DNA from: Pseudovibrio zosterae
GTDB taxonomy: Bacteria; Pseudomonadota; Alphaproteobacteria; Rhizobiales; Stappiaceae
Length of the DNA: 64,000 bases
Direction of reading: 5' to 3'
Assembly (NCBI RefSeq): GCF_033843645.1
Contig: NZ_JAWXVZ010000011.1
Location: 62,001-126,000, forward strand
Shown here one piece after another: positions 8,341 to 17,627 of the stretch. A program made the position numbers and the translations under genes. The notes under the pieces were generated by a model. That model was not told the DNA's origin. It was given only the letters and a program-made list of their open reading frames with translations, and ran no database searches. The stretch's first letter is position 1. Each line of letters starts with the position of its first letter.

Positions 8341-9303
8341 TTATTCGAGGCCTTCAAACAGAGCGGTTGAGAGATAGCGCTCAGCAAAGCTTGGGATGAT
8401 GACAACAATGTTCTTTCCTGCCATGTCCTCGCGCTGACCAACGCGAACCGCGGCTGTGAGCGCTGCGCCGGATGAGATCCCCACCGGTACACCTTCCAGC
8501 TTGGCCACTTCACGGGCGCGGGCAAAGGCATCGTCATTGCTTACCTTGACGACCTCATCGTAGACCTCAGTGTCCAGAACACCCGGGACAAAGCCCGCGC
8601 CGATGCCCTGAATCTTGTGGGGGCCGGGCTCTCCGCCAGAAAGAACCGGGCTGTCTTCCGGTTCAACCGCGACAACATGAACGGAAGGCTTCTTTTCCTT
8701 CAGTACCTGAGAAACGCCGGTGATGGTGCCGCCGGTGCCAATGCCGGAGATGAACACATCCACTTCACCGTTGGTGTCGTTCCAGATTTCCAGCGCCGTG
8801 GTGTTGCGGTGGATCTCCGGGTTGGCCGGGTTTTCGAACTGCTGCGGGATGATTGCGCCGGGAATTTCTTCCACCAGCTCGTTGGCGCGCGCGATCGCGC
8901 CTTTCATGCCCTTTGGCCCTTCCGTGAGCTCCAACTCAGCGCCCATCAGCTTCAGCATCTTGCGACGTTCTATGGACATGGTTTCTGGCATGACGAGGAT
9001 GAGCTTATATCCTTTCGCAGCCGCAACGAATGCCAGCGCAATGCCGGTGTTGCCAGATGTGGGCTCAACGAGCGTGGTCTGGCCGGGCGTGATCGTGCCT
9101 TCCGCTTCCATGGCTTCGATCATGGCAACCCCGATGCGGTCTTTCACGCTGGCGATCGGGTTGAAGAACTCAAGCTTGGCGAGGATGTTGGCTTTGACGC
9201 CATACTTTTCGGCAAGGCGGTCGAGACGAACGAGTGGCGTGTTGCCAATGGTCTCGGTGATCGAACCAAAAATCTTACCGCGGCCAACTTCTGGATTGCT
9301 CAT
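8341..9303 (-). CDS. cysK: Cysteine synthase A (O-acetylserine sulfhydrylase)
   Basis: A 320-residue PLP enzyme that makes cysteine from O-acetylserine and sulfide. The PLP lysine is Lys54 in NPIASVKDRIG, the substrate loop is EPTSGNTGIALA, and the phosphate-binding GTGGTITG is present. I chose the ATG at 9303 (MSNPEVGRG...) because GGAG lies just upstream; an extension to 9363 would be 20 residues of poor match to the family. The gene stands alone, convergent with folC. Confidence 0.96.
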   Translation of the reverse strand: MSNPEVGRGKIFGSITETIGNTPLVRLDRLAEKYGVKANILAKLEFFNPIASVKDRIGVAMIEAMEAEGTITPGQTTLVEPTSGNTGIALAFVAAAKGYKLILVMPETMSIERRKMLKLMGAELELTEGPKGMKGAIARANELVEEIPGAIIPQQFENPANPEIHRNTTALEIWNDTNGEVDVFISGIGTGGTITGVSQVLKEKKPSVHVVAVEPEDSPVLSGGEPGPHKIQGIGAGFVPGVLDTEVYDEVVKVSNDDAFARAREVAKLEGVPVGISSGAALTAAVRVGQREDMAGKNIVVIIPSFAERYLSTALFEGLE

Positions 9304-9509
9304 GACGGATCTCCAAGGTGTGAAACGCTGCGCTACTGCAACATTAAATGTCTTGGAGATCAATCTAGTGATTCAGAATGCAACCTGCGAGGTTTACGGG
9401 CGCGTCAGAGTTTGGATTTATGGAAAAACGAGATTAAATTTTCGCAGTTCCATAGAAATTCATTCCAATATGCGCGCTGATTAGAACCATCTTGCAGAAC
9501 CAATGCGCT

Positions 9510-10172
9510 TTACGCGCCGGGAAGGCCGAGCAGGGCTGGTAAATCTTCCATGCGCTCGAAGGGGATTGCCCCCAGTGCGCGAACCTTTTCCGGATTGGAA
9601 AGGGGATCGGCCACATAGCCAAACGCCGCCATGCCCGCATCTCGAGCAGCCTGAAGGCCAGGCAAGCTGTCTTCGATCACGATGCAGTCCTTCGGGTCGA
9701 CTTTCATGCCCTTAGCCGCATAAAGAAAGATATCAGGAGAGGGTTTGCCGTGTGGCACATCCTGCGCCGAGTAGAGCACATCCTTGAAGTAGTCGAGCAG
9801 ACCCGCGCTTGCCAAGGTCATGTTCATCTTCTCATATTTGCCGGAGGACCCAACGCAGTAGGGAATGCCTCTGGCGCGCACCTGTTCCACTACATCCTTG
9901 ATGCCGGGGATGGCCTCAATGCCGCTCTGGAACGCCTCCAGATCGGCGGCGCGCACCTGATCGGCCCAATCCTCTTCCAGATCAAGACCTTCTTCTTCGA
10001 TGAGAAGGCTCCGGATGGTGTCCAGCGTGCGGCCCGTGAAGCGCAGGTGGCACTCGTCCGGCGTAATGGTCAGGCCGGCACGGGCGATGAAGCCGGAGAG
10101 CACCTCGTTGGCGACCTTTTCCGTGTCAACCAGAATGCCGTCACAATCAAAGATGATCAGTTTCGGTGTCAT
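9510..10172 (-). CDS. HAD-superfamily hydrolase, subfamily IA (phosphoglycolate phosphatase-like)
   Basis: A 220-residue phosphatase of the HAD fold. Motif I is IIFDCDGILVDTE (nucleophile Asp9, second Asp11). Motif II is SSGKYEKM, the lysine motif is YSAQDVPHGKPSPDIF, and motif III is CIVIEDSLPGLQAARDAG. A four-helix cap (about residues 18-85) marks the beta-phosphoglucomutase/Gph type. The physiological substrate cannot be read from the sequence. It lies 12 bases after dut on the same strand, so a dut-HAD operon is likely and a nucleotide-related substrate is possible. Confidence 0.88.
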   Translation of the reverse strand: MTPKLIIFDCDGILVDTEKVANEVLSGFIARAGLTITPDECHLRFTGRTLDTIRSLLIEEEGLDLEEDWADQVRAADLEAFQSGIEAIPGIKDVVEQVRARGIPYCVGSSGKYEKMNMTLASAGLLDYFKDVLYSAQDVPHGKPSPDIFLYAAKGMKVDPKDCIVIEDSLPGLQAARDAGMAAFGYVADPLSNPEKVRALGAIPFERMEDLPALLGLPGA

Positions 10173-10184
10173 GCCTCTTGTTCC

Positions 10185-10634
10185 CTAGTGGGTGCCTGAA
10201 GAACCAAAGCCGCCGCCGCCACGCTCGGTGTCATCGAGATGGGCAACTTCCAGAATGTGCGCCTGTGTGACCGGCGCGATGATAAGCTGGGCAATGCGCA
10301 TGCCGCGCTCAACCACAAACTCTTCCTGACCCAGATTGATCAGAATGACCTTCACCTCACCACGGTAGTCTGAATCGATGGTGCCTGGCGTGTTGAGCAC
10401 GGTGACGCCATGCTTGGCGGCAAGGCCTGAGCGTGGCCGCACCTGACCCTCAAAACCATGGGGAATGGCCATGGAAAGGCCTGTGTCGATGAGGGCCCGC
10501 TCACCTGGCTTCAATGTGAGGGTGCTCTCGATGGCTGCACGCAGATCCATGCCCGCTGCTTCGCGAGACTCGTAGGCTGGCAGCTGCAAACCTTCTGCAT
10601 GGGCCAGTCGCTTGATTTTCAATGATGGTGTCAT
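10185..10634 (-). CDS. dut: Deoxyuridine 5'-triphosphate nucleotidohydrolase (dUTPase)
   Basis: A 149-residue trimeric dUTPase that hydrolyses dUTP to dUMP, keeping uracil out of DNA and feeding dTMP synthesis. All five motifs are seen: AAGMDLRA, PRSGLAAKHG, GTIDSDYRGEVKVI, RGMRIAQLI and the C-terminal flexible arm ERGGGGFGSSG. Length is normal. It is upstream of the HAD phosphatase on the minus strand. Confidence 0.97.
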   Translation of the reverse strand: MTPSLKIKRLAHAEGLQLPAYESREAAGMDLRAAIESTLTLKPGERALIDTGLSMAIPHGFEGQVRPRSGLAAKHGVTVLNTPGTIDSDYRGEVKVILINLGQEEFVVERGMRIAQLIIAPVTQAHILEVAHLDDTERGGGGFGSSGTH

Positions 10635-10825
10635 GTGTCGCCCGGTCAGTTATTCGACATAGGTCTAACAGCAGACCCTGCATAATTCCAGAGGCAAAAC
10701 ACGATGTTTGGAACCCTCTATTGTACATATATGATGAACAGTGATTTCAAAAATAACTCTATTAACTTATAATCAGAGACAATTGTAGAGTGAAGCCAAG
10801 TGATTTAAGAAAATATGGAAGCGCA

Positions 10826-10841
10826 GGTTTCACATGAAACA
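10826..10841. other. parS-like site (14 of 16), outlying, at a start codon
   Basis: GGTTTCACATGAAACA matches 14 of 16 consensus parS bases, with GTTTCACATGAAAC as the core. The same CACATG variant recurs at 40969. It covers the start codon and ribosome-binding region of the dioxygenase gene, so ParB binding or chance are both possible. Confidence 0.4.
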
Positions 10842-11634
10842 GAACCCTCTGTTCCTTCCCCATGGAGCACCTGATCTGGTCTTGAAGCCCGGACCTGCTA
10901 CTGAATTCTTGAGCGGGATCGGAGACCGCATTCGAAGCGCCGCCTCTGTGGTGATGATTTCTCCCCATTGGCAGACCGATACGCTGAAGGTTTCCGCGCC
11001 CGGCGTGCTGGACACGATACATGATTTTCGCGGATTTCCCGATCAGCTCTACAAGATCAAATATGCTGCAGAAGCAAAGCGTTGTCTGGTAGATCATGTG
11101 CTGCGCACCACCTGCCGGGCGGGCCTTGCCATTCAGGAAGACAGCGGCTGGGGCCTTGATCACGGCGCGTGGATTCCGTTGTCCTTGTCCAACCCCGAAG
11201 GTGGCATCCCCGTTGTACAAGTTTCGATTCCGAAACATTATGATCTGATGGACAGCTACGAGCTTGGCAAGGCGCTGGCGCCGCTTGCAGAAAATGACAT
11301 TCTGATCATCGGCACAGGTGCCACAATCCATAACTTCAAAGAGCTTGGAAGCGACGAAACCCCTACACCGCAGTGGGCGCTGGACTTTGATGAGCATGTG
11401 AAAGAAGCCATGGAGCGGGCGGACGCGAACTCCGTCATCAACCTGTCCAGCCATCCGGACTATACCCGCGCTCTACCAACGGACGAGCATTTGCTGCCGC
11501 TTGCGGTGGTTTGCGGGGCCGCAGGCGCCAATGCCCGCGGCCGTCGCATTCATCACAGCTACACCTACAGCACCCTGAGCATGAGCGCCTACGAGTTCGG
11601 CTCGTTTGAAGCCCAGCGCTCCAAAGCCGCTTAG
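10834..11634 (+). CDS. DODA-type (LigB-family) extradiol aromatic ring-opening dioxygenase
   Basis: A 266-residue member of the class III extradiol dioxygenase family (YgiD/4,5-DOPA dioxygenase type). Visible features are the N-terminal LFLPHGAPDL with a metal-ligand His, ISPHWQ (about residue 49), and GLDHGAWIPLS (about residue 110). The GTGATIHNFKEL element follows near residue 167. These enzymes open catechol rings with a bound metal in the cytoplasm. The substrate is not known. The gene is alone and convergent with mutS, overlapping it by 4 bases (stops at 11632-11634 and 11631-11633). Confidence 0.9.
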   Translation: MKQNPLFLPHGAPDLVLKPGPATEFLSGIGDRIRSAASVVMISPHWQTDTLKVSAPGVLDTIHDFRGFPDQLYKIKYAAEAKRCLVDHVLRTTCRAGLAIQEDSGWGLDHGAWIPLSLSNPEGGIPVVQVSIPKHYDLMDSYELGKALAPLAENDILIIGTGATIHNFKELGSDETPTPQWALDFDEHVKEAMERADANSVINLSSHPDYTRALPTDEHLLPLAVVCGAAGANARGRRIHHSYTYSTLSMSAYEFGSFEAQRSKAA

Positions 11635-14366
11635 CTTCCCAGTTCGCGCAGCTTCTGCTTCAAGGCGTAGAGGCTGTCGTGAGCTTGGCGAGGGGTCATG
11701 TCGTCCGGATCCATCGCCTTGATCATCTCCGCCAGCTCCACAGCAGCAGGAGGAGGCGCTGGCGGCGTCTCCGGGATTTGATCCAGTGGCTTTGAGATGC
11801 CCGCAAACAGCGGCAGGTCGTCAATCAGCGCCTCGGAAGGGGCCTTGCGGTCCTGCTCTTCCAGCTGCTTCAAGACACCTTCGGCACGATGCACCACGCT
11901 CGCGGGCAGACCAGCAAGCTTAGCCACCTGAATACCGTAGGAGCGATCGGCCGCGCCGGGTACGATTTCATGCAGGAACACCACGTCGCCGTTCCATTCC
12001 TTGACCCGCACTGTCGCATTGTTAAGGCGGCTCAGCTTTTTGGAAAGCACCGTCAGCTCATGGTAGTGGGTGGCGAAAAGCGAACGGCAGCGGTTTTGCT
12101 CGTGCAAGTGCTCAATGGCCGCCCAAGCGATAGAGAGTCCATCAAACGTTGCGGTGCCACGGCCGATTTCATCCAGAATGACAAGCGACCGCTCGGTGGC
12201 CTGATTCAAAATGGCTGCCGTTTCAACCATTTCCACCATGAAGGTGGAGCGGCCCCGGGCCAGATCATCTGCTGCGCCCACGCGGGAGAAAAGCCGGTCT
12301 ACCACACCAATGTGGGCAGAGCTTGCCGGGACAAACGCACCAATCTGCGCGAGGACGGCAATCAACGCGTTTTGCCGCAAGAACGTGGACTTACCGGCCA
12401 TGTTTGGACCGGTGATCAGCCAAATCTGCCCCAGATCTGCGCCGTCCTGCGGTCCCAGCTGAGCATCGTTGGCAACGAACGGCTCGCCGGAGGACTTGGC
12501 CAGCGCCTGTTCCACGACCGGATGACGGCCGCCGACGATTTCGAAGGACAAGCTGTCATCAATCACGGGGCGGGTGTAGTTCTCAGCCTCAGCAAGCACA
12601 GCCAGTGAACTGGAAACGTCCAACATGGCGAGCGCATCGGACGCGGCCTTGATTTCCGCCGTGGCGGCAACGACCGCCTTGGCCAATTCCGCAAAAATCT
12701 CCAGCTCTATGGCGAGCGCGCGCTCCCCGGCATTGGCGATTTTGGATTCAAGCTCTGCCAGTTCAGTCGTGGTGAAGCGCATGGCGCCCGCCATGCTCTG
12801 GCGGTGAATGAAGCGCTCCGGATTGTTCTTCATGGCGTCGCACTGAGCGGTTGGCGCTTCGATGAACCAGCCAAGCACGTTGTTGTGCTTGATCTTCAAC
12901 GAGCGGACATCCAGCTCCTGCGACAGATCGGCTTGCATCTGAGCGATCACCTTGCGGCTCTCATCGCGCAGGGCTTTCAGCTCATCCAAATCGGTGTTGT
13001 AACCGCGTGCCACATAGCCGCCATCCCGCTTCAACAGTGGGGGATCTTCGGCGATTGCCTGATCAAGCTTTTCACCCAGAGCATGAGGCGCGGCTTCCAG
13101 AGCGGCAAGACCACGCTGTAGCTCTTCCGGCAGCGCGCTGCTGGACGCGATAAGCCCGGCGATGTCACGGGCGGACTTCAAGCTCTGTGAAATGGCCTGA
13201 AGGTCGCGCGGCCCGCCGCGATCCACGGCGAGACGGGAAAGAGCACGGGACATGTCCGGCGCGGCTTTCAAGAGGCCGCGCACATCGTCCCGCAACATTG
13301 TGTCGGCCACGAAATAAGCGAGGGATTCCTGCCGGTGATGGATCTCAGAGGGGTTTGTCAGCGGGCTGGCAAGACGGCTGGTCAGCAAACGGGAGCCCGC
13401 CCCGGTGATGGTCTTGTCGATCGCAAACAGCAGGCTTCCTCGGCGGTCACCTGCAAGGGTGCGGGTCAGCTCCAGATTGGCGCGTGTCGCCGGATCGATC
13501 AGCATCTGACCGCTGGAGGATTCCTTTTGCGGCGGCTCGATGGGGGGACGTTCGCCAAGCTGTGTCTTTTCGATGTACGCCAGAATGCCAGCGGCGGCGC
13601 TAAGCTCGGCGCGTGAATAGTTGGCAAAGCCATCCAGTGTGCGCACGTTGAAGAACTGGGCAACGCGATCCGCAGCGGTGGAGCCTTCAAAGAAGGTGCG
13701 TGGTACCGGAGAGAGCGCTCCTGAGGCTTGTTCAAGGACCACGCGCAGTTCCGGCTCCTGCAACAGGCCGTCCGCCACAACAATTTCCGAGGGATCGATG
13801 CGCGCTAGATCCGCGCCGAGGCGGACATCATCGGTTTCCGCCACGCGGAAAATGCCGGTTGAGATGTCAATCCATGCCAGACCGAAGAGGCTTGCTTCAC
13901 CTGAAGCGCCAAGCTTGGTGCGGGAAATGCCACAGAGGAAATTATGTTGGCGGGCGTCCAGAAGGCGGTCTTCGGTCAAAGTGCCCGGCGTGACGAGACG
14001 AACAACGTCACGGCGTACCACGGATTTGGAGCCGCGCTTTTTTGCTTCTGCCGGGTCTTCGGTCTGTTCACACACAGCAACCCGATGCCCAAGACCAATC
14101 AGCTTTTGCAGATAGTCATCGGCAGCATGAACCGGCACGCCGCACATGGGAATATCGTCACCCTGATGTTTGCCGCGCTTGGTCAGAGTGATGCCCAGCG
14201 CCTGAGAGGCAATCTCCGCGTCTTCAAAAAACAATTCGTAGAAATCGCCCATCCGATAGAACAGAAGGCTATCTGGATTTGCGGTCTTTATTTCGATGTA
14301 CTGAGCCATCATAGGGGTTACGCGCCCCTTGTCGCTCGCGGAGGTATTTGCTTCTGCTGTCGTCAT
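11631..14366 (-). CDS. mutS: DNA mismatch repair protein MutS
   Basis: About 911 residues; recognises base mismatches and small loops and starts mismatch repair. The N-terminal mismatch-binding domain has MMAQYIEIK... and the Phe-x-Glu site (FYRMGDFYELFFEDA). The ATPase has Walker A GPNMAGKSTFLRQ, Walker B LVILDEIGRGT and the FATHYHELT element. The C-terminal dimer region is shorter than in E. coli. I chose the ATG at 14366 (MTTAEANTS...). A GTG at 14402 would add 12 residues. It is divergent from maeB. Confidence 0.96.
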   Translation of the reverse strand: MTTAEANTSASDKGRVTPMMAQYIEIKTANPDSLLFYRMGDFYELFFEDAEIASQALGITLTKRGKHQGDDIPMCGVPVHAADDYLQKLIGLGHRVAVCEQTEDPAEAKKRGSKSVVRRDVVRLVTPGTLTEDRLLDARQHNFLCGISRTKLGASGEASLFGLAWIDISTGIFRVAETDDVRLGADLARIDPSEIVVADGLLQEPELRVVLEQASGALSPVPRTFFEGSTAADRVAQFFNVRTLDGFANYSRAELSAAAGILAYIEKTQLGERPPIEPPQKESSSGQMLIDPATRANLELTRTLAGDRRGSLLFAIDKTITGAGSRLLTSRLASPLTNPSEIHHRQESLAYFVADTMLRDDVRGLLKAAPDMSRALSRLAVDRGGPRDLQAISQSLKSARDIAGLIASSSALPEELQRGLAALEAAPHALGEKLDQAIAEDPPLLKRDGGYVARGYNTDLDELKALRDESRKVIAQMQADLSQELDVRSLKIKHNNVLGWFIEAPTAQCDAMKNNPERFIHRQSMAGAMRFTTTELAELESKIANAGERALAIELEIFAELAKAVVAATAEIKAASDALAMLDVSSSLAVLAEAENYTRPVIDDSLSFEIVGGRHPVVEQALAKSSGEPFVANDAQLGPQDGADLGQIWLITGPNMAGKSTFLRQNALIAVLAQIGAFVPASSAHIGVVDRLFSRVGAADDLARGRSTFMVEMVETAAILNQATERSLVILDEIGRGTATFDGLSIAWAAIEHLHEQNRCRSLFATHYHELTVLSKKLSRLNNATVRVKEWNGDVVFLHEIVPGAADRSYGIQVAKLAGLPASVVHRAEGVLKQLEEQDRKAPSEALIDDLPLFAGISKPLDQIPETPPAPPPAAVELAEMIKAMDPDDMTPRQAHDSLYALKQKLRELGS

Positions 14367-14506
14367 GGCGCAGACACTAGCAAAACGAATTGTGCCTTTC
14401 ACGAGGCTGCTTCCCTATATGACCTTGTTACCCGTTATTTCCGGGGATAATGTCACGGGCCAAACAAGAGTGAAAAGCTGCGAACAGGGTCGGGGGGACG
14501 TACCGA

Positions 14507-16783
14507 ATGTCGGAAAAGTCGACGGGAAATAATGTGAGCTTCACAGATCAGGATGCATTGTTGTTCCATCAGGAAGGCAAGCCCGGAAAACTGGAAGTTG
14601 TACCAACCAAACCCATGACAACGCAGCGGGATCTGTCTCTGGCTTATTCGCCCGGTGTGGCGGTGCCAGTGCGGGCCATTGCAGAGGACCCCAACCGCGC
14701 CTTCGATTATACAACGCGTGGCAACATGGTTGCGGTCATCTCCAACGGCTCAGCGATCCTGGGGCTTGGCAATTTGGGGGCACTGGCCTCCAAACCGGTG
14801 ATGGAAGGCAAGGCGGTTCTGTTCAAGCGCTTTGCGGATGTGGACTCCATCGACCTTGAAGTCGACACCAACGACGTGGACGAGTTCATCAACTCCGTTC
14901 GCTTTCTAGGCCCGTCCTTCGGGGGCATCAATCTGGAAGACATCAAGGCTCCGGACTGCTTCATCATTGAACAGAAGCTGCGCGAAGTGATGGACATTCC
15001 GGTGTTCCACGATGATCAGCACGGCACGGCGATCATCGCGGCCGCAGGCCTGATCAATGCGCTGCACCTGACGAACCGCGATGTTAAAGACATCAAGGTG
15101 GTGTGTAACGGCGCTGGCGCAGCGGGCATTGCCTGTATTGAGCTGATCAAGGCCATGGGCGTGCCCCATGAGAACGTGCTGTTGTGCGATACCAAAGGCG
15201 TGATCTACAAGGGCCGCGCAGAGGGGATGAACCAGTGGAAGAGCGCACATGCGGTGGAAACCGATCGCCGCTCATTGGCTGAGGCGCTCAAGGATGCGGA
15301 CGTGTTCCTTGGGGTGTCCGTGAAGGGCGCACTGACGGCCGAGATGCTGAAGTGCATGGCACCGAACCCGATCATCTTCGCCATGGCGAACCCGGACCCG
15401 GAAATCACCCCGGAAGAAGCCCACGAAATTCGGGATGACGCCATTGTGGCCACGGGCCGGTCTGACTATCCGAACCAAGTGAACAACGTTCTTGGCTTTC
15501 CCTACATTTTCCGCGGAGCGCTGGACGTTCACGCCACGACCATCAACGACGAGATGAAGATTGCCTGTGCAGAGGCGTTGGCACAGCTCGCGCGCGAAGA
15601 TGTGCCGGATGAAGTGGCCGCCGCCTACCGGGGGACCCGCCCCCGGTTTGGCCCGGAATACATCATTCCCGTGCCGTTTGACCCACGTCTTATCTCCACG
15701 ATCCCGCCTGCTGTGGCGCAAGCTGCCATGGACAGCGGCGTGGCCAAGCGCCCAATCGTGGACATGCAGTCCTATGCAGCGCGCCTTCAAGGCCGCCGCG
15801 ATCCGATTGCCGGAACCTTGCAGCGCATCGTTTCCAAAGTTCGCCAAGCGCCAAAGCGCATTGTGTTTGCCGAAGGGGAAGAGGATGCGGTCATCCGTGC
15901 CGCCTCTACCTTTGTGAACCAAGGGTTGGGGGAAGCGATCCTCGTGGGCCGTGAAGATGAAATCCGCGCCAATGCCGCCTCTGCGGGCGTGGACATCAAC
16001 CGCCCGGGGATCAAGATCGAAAACGCGCGGGTGTCAAGCAAAGCCGGTTCTTATGCCGAGTTCCTGTATTCCCGCTTGCAGCGCAAGGGCTACCTGCAGC
16101 GGGATTGCCAACGCCTTGTCAACAACGATCGCAACTACTGGGCTTCCATCATGGTGGCGCGAGGTGATGCGGACGGCATGGTAACGGGCCTTACCCGCAA
16201 CTACTCCGTGGCGCTAGAGACCATTCGCAAGTGCATTGACGAAAAGCCCGGTCATCGCGTGATCGGTGTTTCTCTGGTGATCAATCGCGGCCGCACGGTT
16301 CTTGTGGCAGATACAGCTGTGCATGAGATGCCAACCTCCGAGGAGCTGGCGGACATTGCCGAAGAAGCCGCCCACGTTGCGCGCCGCCTCGGCTATGAGC
16401 CGCGCCTTGCCATGCTGGCCTATTCCACGTTTGGTCATCCCGCCGGCGAGCGCACCACGCGCCTTCAGGAAGCGGTGAAAATTCTGGATCGCCGCCGGGT
16501 GGACTTTGAGTACGACGGGGAAATGGGTGCAGACATCGCGCTCAACATGGACAAGATGTCGAACTATCCGTTCTGCCGCCTGACAGGACCAGCGAACGTG
16601 CTGGTGATGCCGGCGTTCCACGCCGCCTCAATCTCTACACGCATGTTGCAGGAGCTGGGTGGCAGCACCCTGATTGGGCCGTTACTTGTTGGGCTCGATC
16701 GTCCGGTGCAGATTGTGCCCATGGGAGCGAAGGACAGCGACATCTTCAATATGGCGGCCATTGCGGCCTATAATGTGACCTGA
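14507..16783 (+). CDS. maeB: NADP-dependent malic enzyme with C-terminal phosphotransacetylase-like domain
   Basis: A 758-residue two-domain protein. Residues 1 to about 430 are the malic enzyme, converting malate to pyruvate (LAYSPGVAVPV, FHDDQHGTAII, and the nucleotide fold around VCNGAGAAGIACIELI). Residues about 430-758 resemble phosphotransacetylase (RIVFAEGEEDAVIRAA). The fusion is standard for MaeB, and the second domain is usually regulatory, not catalytic. It links the TCA cycle to pyruvate in organisms growing on C4 acids. It stands alone, divergent from mutS. Confidence 0.95.
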   Translation: MSEKSTGNNVSFTDQDALLFHQEGKPGKLEVVPTKPMTTQRDLSLAYSPGVAVPVRAIAEDPNRAFDYTTRGNMVAVISNGSAILGLGNLGALASKPVMEGKAVLFKRFADVDSIDLEVDTNDVDEFINSVRFLGPSFGGINLEDIKAPDCFIIEQKLREVMDIPVFHDDQHGTAIIAAAGLINALHLTNRDVKDIKVVCNGAGAAGIACIELIKAMGVPHENVLLCDTKGVIYKGRAEGMNQWKSAHAVETDRRSLAEALKDADVFLGVSVKGALTAEMLKCMAPNPIIFAMANPDPEITPEEAHEIRDDAIVATGRSDYPNQVNNVLGFPYIFRGALDVHATTINDEMKIACAEALAQLAREDVPDEVAAAYRGTRPRFGPEYIIPVPFDPRLISTIPPAVAQAAMDSGVAKRPIVDMQSYAARLQGRRDPIAGTLQRIVSKVRQAPKRIVFAEGEEDAVIRAASTFVNQGLGEAILVGREDEIRANAASAGVDINRPGIKIENARVSSKAGSYAEFLYSRLQRKGYLQRDCQRLVNNDRNYWASIMVARGDADGMVTGLTRNYSVALETIRKCIDEKPGHRVIGVSLVINRGRTVLVADTAVHEMPTSEELADIAEEAAHVARRLGYEPRLAMLAYSTFGHPAGERTTRLQEAVKILDRRRVDFEYDGEMGADIALNMDKMSNYPFCRLTGPANVLVMPAFHAASISTRMLQELGGSTLIGPLLVGLDRPVQIVPMGAKDSDIFNMAAIAAYNVT

Positions 16784-16792
16784 ACAATGCCA

Positions 16793-16813
16793 AGGGCGGC
16801 CGCGCGCCGCCCT
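16793..16813. terminator. GC-rich hairpin after maeB
   Basis: GGGCGGC and GCCGCCC form a strong stem 10 bases after maeB, but no T-run follows. It may assist termination or protect the 3' end; weak call. Confidence 0.4.
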
Positions 16814-16959
16814 CTTGGCCAGCGCTTTGGATGCTGCCGACGCGATACCCCTTAAAAATCTGAGTGATTTCGGGGGCATTGTTGAGGTCAGCACACCGTG
16901 ACTTTGCTGGAAGTCTGGTCTAAGAGGCCTATATCGAGAAGACTAATCGGGATAAATCC

Positions 16960-17610
16960 ATGACACCGCCTTTAATCAAGATCTGTGGTCTTTCGACACC
17001 TGAGACTGTTGACGCAGTTGCCGAAGCGGGTGCAGATATGATCGGCTTTGTCTTTTTCCCGAAGAGCCCGCGTAATGTTTCCACTGAAGCCGCAGCCCAC
17101 CTTGCGGAGCCTGTGCGCGGTAAGGTGCAGATTGTGGCGCTGACCGTGAACGCCAGCAACGAAACGCTTGAAGACATCGTCTCCACATTGAAGCCGGACC
17201 TTTTGCAGCTTCACGGTTCTGAAAGCCCAGAGCGCTGTGCGGAAGTACGCGAGATCTTCAAAACGCCCGTGATGAAAGCCTTTGGCATCTCGTCCAAAGA
17301 CGACCTGGACGCGGTGACACCTTACGACAGGGTGGTGGACCGGCTGCTGTTTGATGCCAAACCGCCAAAGGACGCAAACCGCCCCGGCGGCAACGGGGTT
17401 TCCTTTGATTGGCACCTATTGGAAGACTTGAAGCTGGATACGCCTTATATGCTGTCTGGCGGATTGACGATTGAAAACGTGGCGGATGCGCTTCGCATCA
17501 CCCGCGCGCCCGGAGTGGATGTTTCCTCCGGTGTTGAGCGCGAGAAGGGTGTGAAAGACGTCGCCCTGATAAAAGAGTTCGTGCAACGCGCACGGACAGC
17601 ACTTTCTTGA
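16960..17610 (+). CDS. trpF: Phosphoribosylanthranilate isomerase
   Basis: A 216-residue TIM-barrel isomerase of the tryptophan pathway. The catalytic Cys is seen in KICGLSTPE at the N-terminus, and the general acid region includes FDAKPPKDANRPGGNG. The phosphate-binding SGGLTIENVADAL and VDVSSGVER are intact. Its stop (17608-17610) lies 17 bases before the trpB start, so the two form a tight operon. trpA is not downstream but at 5.0 kb. Confidence 0.95.
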   Translation: MTPPLIKICGLSTPETVDAVAEAGADMIGFVFFPKSPRNVSTEAAAHLAEPVRGKVQIVALTVNASNETLEDIVSTLKPDLLQLHGSESPERCAEVREIFKTPVMKAFGISSKDDLDAVTPYDRVVDRLLFDAKPPKDANRPGGNGVSFDWHLLEDLKLDTPYMLSGGLTIENVADALRITRAPGVDVSSGVEREKGVKDVALIKEFVQRARTALS

Positions 17611-17627
17611 GAATTGGGATCGAGCCG

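Noticed and set aside
14402..14450. A strong promoter (TTGTTA...GATAAT) before maeB
   Set aside because: The spacer is only 15 bases, shorter than optimal, so I do not list it as a promoter.
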